A stretch of DNA of 64,000 bases from Clostridia bacterium (lineage in GTDB: Bacteria > Bacillota > Clostridia > Oscillospirales > Acutalibacteraceae). The notes under the pieces are model-generated. The model saw only the letters and a list, made by a program, of their open reading frames with translations. It made no database searches and was not told the DNA's origin. Below are positions 42,630 through 52,392 of the stretch, one piece after another. The stretch is taken from NCBI GenBank assembly GCA_017517865.1, contig JAFWYB010000070.1, positions 1 through 64,000 on the forward strand. The letters run 5' to 3'. Numbering within the stretch: position 1 is the stretch's first letter; each line of letters opens with the position of its first letter. The translations under genes were made by a program, and so were the position numbers.

Positions 42630-43268
42630 ATGATGGAAGAATTTCTTGTAGGAATAGAAAAATATGAATTGTTAATCGAACTGTTTTTCACTTTGTTTTC
42701 GTTGATTATAGCTCTGGTTTCTTTGGGATTGTCTGGTTATGTTATTTGGCAGACAAATAAATTAGCAAAACGACAAGCAAAACAAGAAAGAGAAATTGCT
42801 GAACAGCAAAATGAACTTCAAAAGCGTCAAATAAGATTAGAACTATTTGACAGAAAATTGCAAATAAATAATGCTCTGAATCAAACTTTCAGGCTTGCTC
42901 AAAGAATAAAAACGTTCTATGATCATTCAGATTTTGAAAAGTATGATTGTAAAAAAATGAGCGAATACTTTGAGTTGTGTGCCAGAGAGGTCAACGAAGA
43001 TGACGTATATAACTGTTTACGACAGGCTGAATTTATTATTAGTGATGATAAGTACAAACAAATTGAAAGAATAAATGTATATTTTAGATTGCTGTTAGTT
43101 AAGATTTGGTTAATTAAAGACAATATATATAAAAACGAGCATTTTGGACAATATGAAAAAGAACTCTTACAAGATATAGTTGGGTTTTGTGATGAAATTT
43201 TGGAGCATTTTGAGTCAGTTGAGCAATTTATGACAGAAGAATTAAATATTGTAAGAATAGATAAATAA
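42630..43268 (+). CDS. Single-pass membrane coiled-coil protein in the R-M operon
   Basis: A 212-residue protein: transmembrane helix at about 18-40 (FFTLFSLIIALVSLGLSGYVI), then a coiled coil rich in Lys/Gln/Glu (LAKRQAKQEREIAEQQNELQKRQ), then a helical domain. No family recognised; the layout is common for small membrane partners of defence systems. Starts at 42630 and 42633 are both possible after GGAGA. Confidence 0.6.
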   Translation: MMEEFLVGIEKYELLIELFFTLFSLIIALVSLGLSGYVIWQTNKLAKRQAKQEREIAEQQNELQKRQIRLELFDRKLQINNALNQTFRLAQRIKTFYDHSDFEKYDCKKMSEYFELCAREVNEDDVYNCLRQAEFIISDDKYKQIERINVYFRLLLVKIWLIKDNIYKNEHFGQYEKELLQDIVGFCDEILEHFESVEQFMTEELNIVRIDK

Positions 43269-43292
43269 TAACAACACAAAGGCGGTGAACCA

Positions 43293-46200
43293 ATGAGCTG
43301 GGAATATTCAGAAAATATCCTTGTGCAGAACAGTGCAGGTGATGTATTACAAAACAAGCTCGGTTGGGAGGTAGTCTTTGCCTATGACAAAGAAAAATTA
43401 GGCGAAGACGGCACCCTCGGAAGAAAATCATATAAGGAGATAATTCTTACAAGGTATCTGAAAAAAGCCTTGTTTGATAATAATGACTGGATGACAGAGG
43501 AGTACTGTTCTTCTGCCATTAAGACCTTATGCTCTTATACCGCCTCGGCAACTCTTATGCAGATAAATGAAGAGAAATATAATATGCTGCGTGACGGTGT
43601 GCCCGTGCAGTTCAGAAAGTCTGACGGTACCTATGAAAACCGCAACGCCCTTGTGTTTAACTTTGCTGAGCCTGAGAAAAATCACTTCCTTGCAGTCAAG
43701 GAAATGAAAATAAAAGGTGAGCTTCACCGACGCCGTACGGATATAGTAGGCTTTGTTAACGGCGTACCTCTTCTGTTCATCGAGCTCAAAAAACAGAGTG
43801 TTGATGTAAGAGATGCCTATGACTGCAACTATACCGATTATCTTGACACCATACCTCAGCTCTTCCGTTTCAATGCTTTCCTTATGCTTTCCAACGGTCT
43901 TGAAGCTAAGGTGGGCACAATGGGCTCAAAGTATGAGTTTTTCCACGAATGGAAGCGACTCAAGGAAGATGAAGTAGGTGCAGTTGACCTTGAAACAATG
44001 CTTCTCGGTATCTGTAACAAGAGTAACTTTATGGACCTGTTCGAAAACTTCATTCTTTTTGACCATTCAGGCGGCAGAACTGCAAAAATCTTTGCCCGTA
44101 ACCACCAGTACCTTGGTGTTAATGAAGCAGTAGAGTCCTATAAGGCAAGAAAGCTCAAAAACGGTAAGCTCGGTGTTTTCTGGCATACCCAGGGCAGCGG
44201 CAAGAGCTACTCAATGGTTTTTCTTGCACAGAAAATCCGCCGTCAGTTTGAGGGTAGCCCTACCTTTGTAATCCTTACTGACCGTGATGAGCTTAACAAG
44301 CAAATCAGCGATACCTTTGAGGCATGTGGTTGTCTTTCGGGTAAATCCCGTCAGTACATACCTGCAAACGGTACACAGCTTGTAAAGATGCTTCAGGGTA
44401 ATCCCAGCTTTATCTTTACACTTATACATAAGTTTAACAATGAAACAATGGAAAAGGCTGATCCTATTATGCCTGACCACGATATAATTATCCTTTCCGA
44501 TGAAGCACATCGCTCGCAGAACGGTATCTTTGCCGATAATATGTGCCGTCTTCTGCCGACAGCTTCACGTATCGGCTTCACAGGTACACCTCTGTTTAAG
44601 TACGATAACATTACAGAGCGTACCTTTGGTAGCTATGTCTCAATTTATGACTTCAAGCGTGCCGTAGATGACGGTGCAACTGTACCTCTTTACTATGAAA
44701 ACCGCAGTGATATGCTTGAAATTACTAATCCTGAAATTAACGACGCTCTTCTTGATGCCGTTGAAGCAGCAGATCTTGATGTGAACCAACAGGCAAAGCT
44801 GGAACTTGAACTTACAAAAGACATACATATCATAACTTCCGAGCCTCGACTCGATACCATAGCTAAGGATTTTGTAGATCATTACTCCGAACTCTGGACA
44901 ACGGGTAAGGCTATGTTCGTATGTGTAAATAAGGTTACCTGTGTCAGAATGTACAATCTCGCACAGAAATACTGGGCAGAGAAAATATCTGCACTCGAAA
45001 AAGAACTGAAAAAGGCAACTCAGCAGGAGGCTCAGGACCTACAGCGTAAGATTGAGTGGATGAAGGAAACTGAGATGGCAGTCATTGTCAGCCAGGAGCA
45101 GAATGAAATCCAGACCTTCAATAACTGGGGACTTGATATTATTCCTCACCGTACCAAAATGGAAAAGCGGGAAATGGATAAGGAATTCAAGGACGCAGAC
45201 AATCCTTTCCGTATAGTATTTGTCTGTGCTATGTGGCTTACCGGTTTTGATGTGAAATCCCTTGCAACTGTTTATCTTGATAAGCCTCTCAAGGCACACA
45301 CTCTTATGCAGACTATCGCAAGAGCCAACAGAGTATGCGACGGTAAGAGCAACGGTTTGGTTGTTGACTATATCGGTGTCGTTAAGGCTCTCCGCCAGGC
45401 ACTTGCAGATTATACATCAAACGGTGGCGGCAGAGGCCCCGGCGACGACCCTGCACCGGATAAGTCTGAACTCATAGCCAAGATTATAAACACTATCAAA
45501 GCTATTGAAGCCTATATGGCAGAACATCAGTTTTCACTTAAGGCAATCCTGGAGGCTGACGGATTCGATAAGCTTCGTTTAGTACAAGCGGGTGCAAATG
45601 CGATGTGCACCACAAGTGAGATAAAAAAACGCTTTGAAATTCAGGCTCGTGAGCTTTTCAGAATGTACAAGTACATTGAAAAGTACGAAGTTGAAGATGA
45701 AATTCACCGCTATAAGAATGCAATCAGCGAAATATACGACCAGCTTCAGGTAAAGCGTAAGCATTCGGACAATTCTGCTCTGATGGCACAGATTAACGAA
45801 ATAGTCAGTGAATATATTACTGTGAAAAAGAACGAAGGCTCTGAAGATAATAAGAAATTTGACATCAGCAACATTGATTTTGACAGACTTCGCCGTGAAT
45901 TTGAAAAGGCACAGAATAAGAATCTTCTCTTAAAGGATTTACAGCAGCTTGTCGAAGAACGTCTTGCCAGAATGCTCAGACAAAACCCTCTCAGAATAGA
46001 TTATTATGAGCGTTACCAGAAGATTGTAGATGAATATAATACAGACAATAAGAAAGATGAGATTGCTATTATCTTTGAAAATCTTATGAAGCTTGTCAGT
46101 GAGCTTGATGATGAGCAGAAGAGATATGTTAAAGAAGGCTTCAACAATGATGAAGAACTCACTATGTATGATATGCTCTGTGAGGGTAAGGAACTGAGCA

Positions 46201-46433
46201 AGGAAGAAATCAAAAAGGTCAAAAAACTTGCTCAGGATATGCTTTCGAAAATCAAAGACAGAATACATGAGCTCGACAGTTGGAGGGATAAGGAAGAAAC
46301 TCAGTCAATTGTAAGTGTTTTGATAAGGGATATTCTTTGGGCGGAACTCCCTGAGAGCTATGATGATAAAGCTATTTCTGATTATCGTCAGAGAATATTT
46401 GAGTACGTTTACGAGGCATATCCGGCAGCGTAA
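43293..46433 (+). CDS. hsdR: Type I restriction endonuclease subunit R
   Basis: A 1,046-residue protein. The N-terminal nuclease domain includes RRRTDIVGFVNGVPLLFIELKKQS (the D...ExK signature). It is followed by an SF2 translocase: Walker A HTQGSGKSYSM (about 295-305), VILTDRDELNKQI, DEAHRS, RIGFTGTPLF and TLMQTIARANRVCDG (motif VI), then a long helical C-terminus. Together with HsdM and HsdS it cleaves unmodified DNA after translocation. It returns to the richer codon use seen in hsdM, unlike the four accessory genes before it. Confidence 0.95.
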   Translation: MSWEYSENILVQNSAGDVLQNKLGWEVVFAYDKEKLGEDGTLGRKSYKEIILTRYLKKALFDNNDWMTEEYCSSAIKTLCSYTASATLMQINEEKYNMLRDGVPVQFRKSDGTYENRNALVFNFAEPEKNHFLAVKEMKIKGELHRRRTDIVGFVNGVPLLFIELKKQSVDVRDAYDCNYTDYLDTIPQLFRFNAFLMLSNGLEAKVGTMGSKYEFFHEWKRLKEDEVGAVDLETMLLGICNKSNFMDLFENFILFDHSGGRTAKIFARNHQYLGVNEAVESYKARKLKNGKLGVFWHTQGSGKSYSMVFLAQKIRRQFEGSPTFVILTDRDELNKQISDTFEACGCLSGKSRQYIPANGTQLVKMLQGNPSFIFTLIHKFNNETMEKADPIMPDHDIIILSDEAHRSQNGIFADNMCRLLPTASRIGFTGTPLFKYDNITERTFGSYVSIYDFKRAVDDGATVPLYYENRSDMLEITNPEINDALLDAVEAADLDVNQQAKLELELTKDIHIITSEPRLDTIAKDFVDHYSELWTTGKAMFVCVNKVTCVRMYNLAQKYWAEKISALEKELKKATQQEAQDLQRKIEWMKETEMAVIVSQEQNEIQTFNNWGLDIIPHRTKMEKREMDKEFKDADNPFRIVFVCAMWLTGFDVKSLATVYLDKPLKAHTLMQTIARANRVCDGKSNGLVVDYIGVVKALRQALADYTSNGGGRGPGDDPAPDKSELIAKIINTIKAIEAYMAEHQFSLKAILEADGFDKLRLVQAGANAMCTTSEIKKRFEIQARELFRMYKYIEKYEVEDEIHRYKNAISEIYDQLQVKRKHSDNSALMAQINEIVSEYITVKKNEGSEDNKKFDISNIDFDRLRREFEKAQNKNLLLKDLQQLVEERLARMLRQNPLRIDYYERYQKIVDEYNTDNKKDEIAIIFENLMKLVSELDDEQKRYVKEGFNNDEELTMYDMLCEGKELSKEEIKKVKKLAQDMLSKIKDRIHELDSWRDKEETQSIVSVLIRDILWAELPESYDDKAISDYRQRIFEYVYEAYPAA

Positions 46434-46452
46434 GGCAAAACAAAAAAATATC

Positions 46453-46485
46453 AAAAAGCTGCAGGCGTCAACCTGCAGCTTTTCT
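46453..46485. terminator. Bidirectional terminator between hsdR and yolD-like
   Basis: The stem AAAAGCTGCAGG/CCTGCAGCTTTT, flanked by A- and T-tracts, lies between convergent genes. Confidence 0.92.
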
Positions 46486-46486
46486 C

Positions 46487-46921
46487 TCACTCCAACCCTT
46501 TAAACAACTCGCCCTCAATATCAGAAATTCGGTCAATGGAAATTATCGTCCCATCCGTAAGAATAATCTCTCTTTTAAAGTCATCAATCCTTTTAACTGT
46601 GCCGGTGGTGTTTAAATAAGCACCGCCGTCTTTTTTTACATCAGGCTCAAAATGAGTTATTGTAACAATTGGCTTTTCCTGTAAATAATCGGAAATCATC
46701 TGTATCTTTTCGTTGATTATTGACTTGGTACCCTCGTCAAGCTCAATTTGTCTGTCAGTGAGCCTTGCAGTTTCGATGATGGCGGCATTGTGACCTGTGA
46801 GAGCTGCAAAGGGACTGAACTGTGCCGCACGGTCAATCATAGCCATTCTCTGCCTTCTCTTTGACTGATGATGTGGAAGGTTGATTATATCTTTGTATTT
46901 TTCACTGCAGTCATTATTCAT
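46487..46921 (-). CDS. YolD-like protein
   Basis: A 144-residue protein with the YolD-like core RRQRMAMIDRAAQFSPFAALTGH and a Sm-like C-terminal segment (DDFKREIILTDGTIISI). YolD-like proteins are encoded beside Y-family polymerases in Gram-positive mobile elements, as here (17 bp downstream of one). They are thought to help in SOS mutagenesis; that role is inferred. ATG 46921 follows AAAGGAGTG. Confidence 0.85.
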   Translation of the reverse strand: MNNDCSEKYKDIINLPHHQSKRRQRMAMIDRAAQFSPFAALTGHNAAIIETARLTDRQIELDEGTKSIINEKIQMISDYLQEKPIVTITHFEPDVKKDGGAYLNTTGTVKRIDDFKREIILTDGTIISIDRISDIEGELFKGLE

Positions 46922-46938
46922 ACGGCACACTCCTTTCT

Positions 46939-48438
46939 TTAAGCTTTGTGTCCGCCTATCTGTTCGTTTCTGTCTTTAGCAGTTGCACCTTCCTGAAGGT
47001 TGAGTCCTTTCAGAATGGCATTTTTGCCGAACTTGTTTTTTATACCGATAAGGGCTTCCTGTATCTTTCTTTCCCTTTCAAGCTCTGCATCTTCTCTTTT
47101 TAGCTGTTCTTCATCATAGGTTTCAAACAAAGAGAGCTGATAGGGGACGGTGCCTTGTGAAGTAGTATCCTCAGGTACAACATTGTTAGCGGTGATATTT
47201 ATTCTTCTTATGAGAAGGTCGGGATTTACCACCTCATCATAAACCTTCAGAACAGCATCGGTAATTAGTCTCGTTGAAGATGTTTTTCTGCCTATATTAA
47301 CTGTACCTCTTGCGTGCTTCGGAACCTGTCTGCCGTAAAAGTCTGTCTTGATTTCGCCTTTGTAGGCTTTTCTGCGGGTATCGTCGGTGAGATTTTCTAT
47401 GTCATAACCGATGGTCAGGACAATCTGATCTGTTACAAGCTTCTTTTCAACAAGGTCAAGAGACAAGGCCTCAAGCATTTCCTTGAGTACGATTTTTGTG
47501 GTTTCGAAGTCATAAGGGCAGTGGAGTACCTGTCCCGAGCTCAGACAGTTTGTAGCAGGCTTGTATGCCTTGATATCTGCAATGGTACAAGGCTCCCATC
47601 CCCATGCGTGGTCAATCAGAAGCTCTGCATTTATGCCGAATAATTTGTAAAGCAAATCTTCATTGTACACAGAACAACGGGCAACATCTCCCATAGTGAA
47701 CATATAGTTCTGCTCAAGTTTCTTTGCAATACCCTTGCCCACACGCCAGAAATCCGTTAAAGGTTTGTGATCCCAGAGAAGTCTGCGGTAAAACATTTCA
47801 TCAAGCTCTGCAATACGTACTCCGTCCTTATCTGCAGGTATGTGCTTTGCAGTAATATCCATAGCAACCTTGCAAAGATACAGATTAGTACCGATGCCTG
47901 CCGTTGCAGTTACTCCTGTCGTGGCGAGTACGTCTTTAATAAGCATCATCGCAAAATCGTGAGCGGATATTTTAAGAGTCTTCAGATAAGCCGTAGCATC
48001 GATAAATACCTCGTCGATTGAATAAACGTGTATATCCTCGGGTGCAACGTACTTGAGATAAACCTCATAAATGCGGGTGCTGTATTCGATATACAAAGCC
48101 ATTCTCGGAACGGCAACAACATAATCAATAGATAAATTCGGATTAGCCTTCAGCTCATTATCATCATAAGATGAGCCGGTGAATTTCCTGCCGGGAGCTT
48201 TTCTTAATCTCTCGTTATTTGCAATTTTGATTTGCTGTAAAGCCTCGAACATTCTCGCTCTGCCTGATATTCCGTATGCCTTCAGCGACGGAGAAACGGC
48301 AAGACAGATAGTCTTTTCTGTTCGTGACGGGTCAGCAACGAGGAGGTTGGTGGTCATCGGGTCAAGACCTCTTTCCCGTGCTTCTACACTGGCATAGAAA
48401 GACTTCAGATCTATGGCAATGTATGTTTTGTTGTTCAT
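46939..48438 (-). CDS. Y-family DNA polymerase (UmuC/DinB-like)
   Basis: A 499-residue translesion polymerase: palm motif YIAIDLKSFYASVEARERGLDP, VYSIDEVFIDAT (catalytic acidic pair), TATAGIGTNLYLCKVAMDITAKH, DFWRVGKGIAKKLEQ (HhH) and a C-terminal little-finger domain. Longer than DinB and nearer the UvrX/UmuC type found in phages and conjugative elements. GAGGTG lies upstream. Part of a four-gene minus-strand cassette. Confidence 0.93.
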   Translation of the reverse strand: MNNKTYIAIDLKSFYASVEARERGLDPMTTNLLVADPSRTEKTICLAVSPSLKAYGISGRARMFEALQQIKIANNERLRKAPGRKFTGSSYDDNELKANPNLSIDYVVAVPRMALYIEYSTRIYEVYLKYVAPEDIHVYSIDEVFIDATAYLKTLKISAHDFAMMLIKDVLATTGVTATAGIGTNLYLCKVAMDITAKHIPADKDGVRIAELDEMFYRRLLWDHKPLTDFWRVGKGIAKKLEQNYMFTMGDVARCSVYNEDLLYKLFGINAELLIDHAWGWEPCTIADIKAYKPATNCLSSGQVLHCPYDFETTKIVLKEMLEALSLDLVEKKLVTDQIVLTIGYDIENLTDDTRRKAYKGEIKTDFYGRQVPKHARGTVNIGRKTSSTRLITDAVLKVYDEVVNPDLLIRRINITANNVVPEDTTSQGTVPYQLSLFETYDEEQLKREDAELERERKIQEALIGIKNKFGKNAILKGLNLQEGATAKDRNEQIGGHKA

Positions 48439-48484
48439 CTTTCTACACCTCGCTTTCAGTGATATTGAAAATTCAATCTTGCTA

Positions 48485-48883
48485 TTATTCGTGCAAGAAA
48501 ATTTTTATATCAATTTTCACCCAGTTGCCTTTAATTTCTTTGTTTGTAATTCTGCCGAACAGTAATTTTCCTGCATCCATCAACCGAGAGAAGATAAGGT
48601 TATCATCCTTGGGCACATAACCTATCTTGACACCGTTTACAGTTTTGATAACGATAGCTTTAGGGTCATATTCGTTATCGGGCTCACGAAAAAAATCAAG
48701 TCTGTCATTAATATTTAAGTGAGGCTCAAGCTCCTTGATTCCTGAAATAAAGGTTGTGCCTGCAACGTGACTGTCAAAAAGGTAAATATCTCTTTCGAAG
48801 GGTATGGGAATTGATAATCCGCTGTTGTTTCCGTGAAGCAGACCAACAAGACCGCTTTCGGTACTTTTAATCATATCACTCAT
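48485..48883 (-). CDS. HIRAN-domain protein
   Basis: A 132-residue protein comprising essentially one HIRAN domain: HVAGTTFISG, LEPHLNINDRLDFFREPDNEYDPKAIVIKT and KIGYVPKDDNLIFSRLMDAG. HIRAN domains bind 3' DNA ends or stalled forks and often accompany repair enzymes. The ATG at 48883 overlaps the end of the preceding gene by 8 nt, indicating coupling. Confidence 0.9.
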   Translation of the reverse strand: MSDMIKSTESGLVGLLHGNNSGLSIPIPFERDIYLFDSHVAGTTFISGIKELEPHLNINDRLDFFREPDNEYDPKAIVIKTVNGVKIGYVPKDDNLIFSRLMDAGKLLFGRITNKEIKGNWVKIDIKIFLHE

Positions 48884-49694
48884 ATTTATCACCTAATAAC
48901 CTTTCGAGATGAGCTGAGTAAAGTTCAAAGATTTCTTTGAGTTCTTTTATTAATTCTTCAAGTTCAGCTTTCTTTTCTGCTATTTGTTCGGGATCCTGTA
49001 CAAGCTCTTTCATTGTGTACGGGTATTCGGATTTGATTTTTTCAATCTGATTATTGATAGCTTGGAGTGATTTGGCGAGGCGGTCTTTTTCCTTGACAAG
49101 TTCTGCAATTGCATTTTCGTTTTGCTCTGACAGATCGGAATCAACTACCATTTCACTTATTATACGTAAGCTTTCCAGATCACCGCATTCATAAGCCTTA
49201 ACAGCGTTCTGAAACAGTTGAATTTGTGCAGGGGTTATATCAGGATGAAGGTCAGGGTGAAGTGCTTTTACGATACTGCGGTAAAGCTTTTTGAGCTCCT
49301 TCATTTCTTCATCCGTCAGAAGTTTACCCTTACTGTGCTCAAGAGCTTCGTTCATTTTTTGAATTTGTTCGTCAAGTCTTTTTTGAAACTCGGCAAATTC
49401 TTCGTCTAATTGATCTTCTATTACAGAGAGAATAATATTTTCCTGACGGTTTATTTTTGCCTGAATGAGGTCAATTTTTCTTTTGATTCTCAGAATCTTA
49501 CAATGCCATTCATAGGCTTTGTATTCCAAACTACCTAGAGCAAGCATATATGCTGTTTCGATGTTTTTACAAACAACAAGGCGAAGCTCATCACGTTCGA
49601 GTAAAAGCATAGATAATTCTGTTTTTAATTTTTCCACTTCAGCCTTTAATGATGCATATTCAGGAAAAATGATAATTGATGAATTGCTGTCCAT
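48876..49694 (-). CDS. Coiled-coil protein with J-domain-like motif
   Basis: A 272-residue, almost fully helical protein. Residues about 130-190 look like a J domain: ELKKLYRSIVKALHPDLHPD carries the HPD tripeptide on the usual helix II-III turn. Long coiled coils lie on both sides (residues 10-115 and 195-265). Similar proteins are found in mobile elements beside YolD/UmuC genes; the partner chaperone is unknown. GTGAGGTG precedes the ATG; first gene of the HIRAN/polymerase/YolD cassette. Confidence 0.7.
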   Translation of the reverse strand: MDSNSSIIIFPEYASLKAEVEKLKTELSMLLLERDELRLVVCKNIETAYMLALGSLEYKAYEWHCKILRIKRKIDLIQAKINRQENIILSVIEDQLDEEFAEFQKRLDEQIQKMNEALEHSKGKLLTDEEMKELKKLYRSIVKALHPDLHPDITPAQIQLFQNAVKAYECGDLESLRIISEMVVDSDLSEQNENAIAELVKEKDRLAKSLQAINNQIEKIKSEYPYTMKELVQDPEQIAEKKAELEELIKELKEIFELYSAHLERLLGDKYE

Positions 49695-49880
49695 ATTTTG
49701 AGCACCTCACTTTCTGTGTTTAGTTTACCATAAAAAGAAAGTAATAACAATACGAAAAAATGAGAAGTACGATTATATGGACTGAGAGTTGAAGAGACCA
49801 AGCTTATTGTTGAAATACGAAAAGCTAAGTGTTATTATAAATGTAGTAATCTTAAGGTTAGAGGAATGAGAAAAGAGAAA

Positions 49881-50573
49881 ATGATTGATGTAAAGAAAAA
49901 CGAAAAGATAAATCAAAAACTGAAAGAACTCTATGATAATAGTAAAGAGGAACATTGTAGGATATGGAAGGAGTGTTATGGAAAAGAAGCACCCGATTCT
50001 ATAAACGAGTTTGGTATAATTGATGTTGAACGTTATGATACAGAAAAGGGAATCTTAGTTATAGGGCGAGAGACAAACGGGATAGATTGGTGTGAAGTTA
50101 CCTTTGTGGAGTGGTTATGTGAAATAAGCAGAACAACTGCAAATTTACCAGCATATCCAAGTATTTGGTACAACACCGCAAGATATATTATGACTGTACG
50201 AGGAGAAAAGGAAAGTAGTTTATCTTGCGAAAAAAAAGAATTGTTATCTGTTTTGGGTACAATAGCTTTCACCAACATAAATAAAGTGGGTGGAGGAAGT
50301 GCAAGTGGTAAAGCATATTGGAAAATGTATAAAAAAGCAGATGTTATTAAACTTATTGTTGAAGAAATAGAAATAATAGAGCCTCGATATATCATTCTGT
50401 GTGATAAGTATTTTGCAAAATTTCTGACCGAAGAAAACCTTATGGAACTTGGAGTTAAAAAGTTTTCAGCTCTAAAGAAATGTATGGATAATAAAAGATT
50501 ATATGTTGTTGATCATCCAGCGGCAAGAATGAGTAAAGAAAAAATGTTGAACAAATTAGAGGAACAATTATAA
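49881..50573 (+). CDS. Protein with possible uracil-DNA-glycosylase-like fold
   Basis: A 230-residue cytoplasmic protein. The pattern ILVIGRETNGIDW near residue 55, IAFTNINKVGGG in the middle and VDHPAARMSKEKM near the end resembles the strand-and-loop order of the uracil-DNA glycosylase superfamily, but the assignment is tentative. ATG at 49881 is chosen over 49866, where GAGGA abuts the codon. AT-rich. Followed 13 bp later by a small gene. Confidence 0.45.
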   Translation: MIDVKKNEKINQKLKELYDNSKEEHCRIWKECYGKEAPDSINEFGIIDVERYDTEKGILVIGRETNGIDWCEVTFVEWLCEISRTTANLPAYPSIWYNTARYIMTVRGEKESSLSCEKKELLSVLGTIAFTNINKVGGGSASGKAYWKMYKKADVIKLIVEEIEIIEPRYIILCDKYFAKFLTEENLMELGVKKFSALKKCMDNKRLYVVDHPAARMSKEKMLNKLEEQL

Positions 50574-50586
50574 GGAGAAAAATATT

Positions 50587-50841
50587 ATGATGAGAACAAT
50601 TAAGAACGGGTTTAAAATTATTGGATACACCGATGAGTTTATGGGTAAGATAAAGGTTTATAATGATAAGCGTAAACAAGTAGGTGAAATAAGCAAGTTA
50701 GGTACAAAATATTCAGCTAAAGATACTCATTTCAGGCTTATAGCTGAATATGATGAACGCACTAATGAAACAAAAGATGCACATTTCAGAAGAATAGGTA
50801 AGGGTAATATACTTGTTGAAATGTTACTTAAAAACGGATAA
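50587..50841 (+). CDS. Hypothetical small protein next to an IS element
   Basis: An 84-residue basic protein with a repeated motif KDTHFRLIAEYDERTNETKDAHFRRIG (two copies of KDxHFR). AAGGAG lies upstream, and the gene follows the previous one closely. The stop codon lies 10 bp before the IS256 left end. No family recognised. Confidence 0.6.
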   Translation: MMRTIKNGFKIIGYTDEFMGKIKVYNDKRKQVGEISKLGTKYSAKDTHFRLIAEYDERTNETKDAHFRRIGKGNILVEMLLKNG

Positions 50842-50851
50842 AGAGAGACCG

Positions 50852-52340
50852 CCGAAAATTTTGTGTAAAAGTGAATAAACTAACTCCTTTCAAGCAATAA
50901 AGAAAGTATAGAATCAAAGCTTGAAAGGAGTAATTTTTATGTCAAAGACAGCAGCAGAAATTATGAAGGAGTATGTATGAAGTCAGAACTTTACATCAAC
51001 AGATGAAATTATGGCGGCAATGAAGGATATGTTCAAAGATGTTCTTCAGGAGGTAATGGTATGCGAGTTATCAGAAGAATTAGGCTACGAAAAAAGTGAA
51101 AGATTGTCAGATGTTGACTGTAACAATGAGTCGAAAAATTACAGAAACGGGTACTCAAAAAAGACAGTAAAAACACAGCTCGGAGAAATTGATGTCCGTG
51201 TACCAAGAGACAGAAACGGAGAATTTGAGCCTAAAATTATCGGTAAGTATAACCGCAATGCTGACGGTATGGAAGAAAAAATATTATCTCTCTATGCTTG
51301 CGGTATGAGCCAGAGAGATATAGCTGAACAGATTAAGAATCTTTATGATGTTGAAATATCACCGGAGCTTGTCAGTAAAATCAGTGAAAAGATAATGCCC
51401 GAAGTTACAGCATGGCAGAACAGACCTCTTGAAAGTGTGTATCCGTTTGTATTTATGGATGCCATTCACTACAAAGTAAAACAGGATCATCAGTATATTA
51501 CAAAAGCAGCATATGTAGTTTTAGGTATCAATCTTGACGGTCAGAAAGATATACTCGGTATATGGATTGGTGAACACGAGAGCAGTAAATTCTGGCTTAA
51601 TGTGTTGAATGATGTAAAAACAAGAGGAGTCAAGGATGTATTTCTGTTTTGTGTTGACGGCCTTACCGGCTTCAGAGAAGCTATCCAGGCTGTATATCCC
51701 AATTCGCAGATACAGCGTTGCATTATTCATCAGATACGTAGCAGCACAAGATTTGTCAGCTACAAACACATCAAATCACTGATGAGCGACCTTAAAAAGG
51801 TTTACCAGGCTGTCAGCGAAGAAGAAGCGTTGAATAGCCTTATCCAGTTCAAAGATAAGTGGGGTAAAACATACCCATCCTGTGTAAAAAGCTGGGAAGA
51901 AAATTGGGATATATTATCTACCTTTTTTGCATACCCGCCTGATGTTCGTAAGATAATATATACAACAAACATCATCGAAGGTCTGAACAGACAGTTCAGG
52001 CAGATAACAAAGAACAAACCGTCCTTCACGAATGACGACAGTCTCCGCAAGATGCTGTATTTGGCATCACAAAAGATTGTCGAAAGATGGACACAAAGAT
52101 GTCGAAATTGGGACATGGTATTGAACCAACTTTCGATAATTTTCGAAGACAGGCTTTCTGCGTAATTTGTCTCGTAAAAAAGTATTTCCTGCCTGCGGAG
52201 CTGTTATTCATGCTACGCACGCATAACATTCCGCAAACAGGAAAAAATAGTTAATACGAGACCAATACCGCAGTCTGACTGCAAGGCAATCAACCTATTA
52301 TTTGCTTGTTATGGAGATTGCTTTTACACAAAATTTTCGG
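50852..52340 (+). mobile_element. IS256-family insertion sequence
   Basis: A 1,489-bp element bounded by perfect 20-bp inverted repeats CCGAAAATTTTGTGTAAAAG (50852-50871) and its complement (52321-52340), enclosing an IS256-type transposase frame. No convincing 8-9 bp target duplication is visible outside the repeats, which may mean flanking rearrangement. Confidence 0.9.
50939..52165 (+). pseudogene. IS256-family transposase with in-frame TGA
   Basis: The ATG at 50939, after GAAAGGAG, opens MSKTAAEIMKEYV, then TGA at 50978. The same frame continues without break to 52165. A shorter ORF begins at 51011 (384 residues, MAAMKDMFKDVLQEVM). Family DDE signatures are present: FVFMDAIHYKV (D), LFCVDGLTGFREAI (D) and the E near TTNIIEGLNRQFR. 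Either the transposase lost its first 24 residues or the element is inactive. Confidence 0.85.
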
Positions 52341-52355
52341 GGCTGCCGATAAAGA

Positions 52356-52387
52356 AAAGCACCTTGTACTTTGAACAAGGTGCTTTC
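52356..52387 (-). terminator. Terminator of the 52.4-kb gene
   Basis: The stem AAAGCACCTTGT/ACAAGGTGCTTT lies just beyond the minus-strand gene's stop codon; on the minus strand TTCTTT follows. Confidence 0.8.
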
Positions 52388-52392
52388 GCTGT

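Noticed and set aside
40030-43268. A CBASS or Thoeris system
   Set aside because: No CD-NTase, SAVED, Cap2/Cap3 or ThsA/ThsB gene is present; only the TIR domain is shared.
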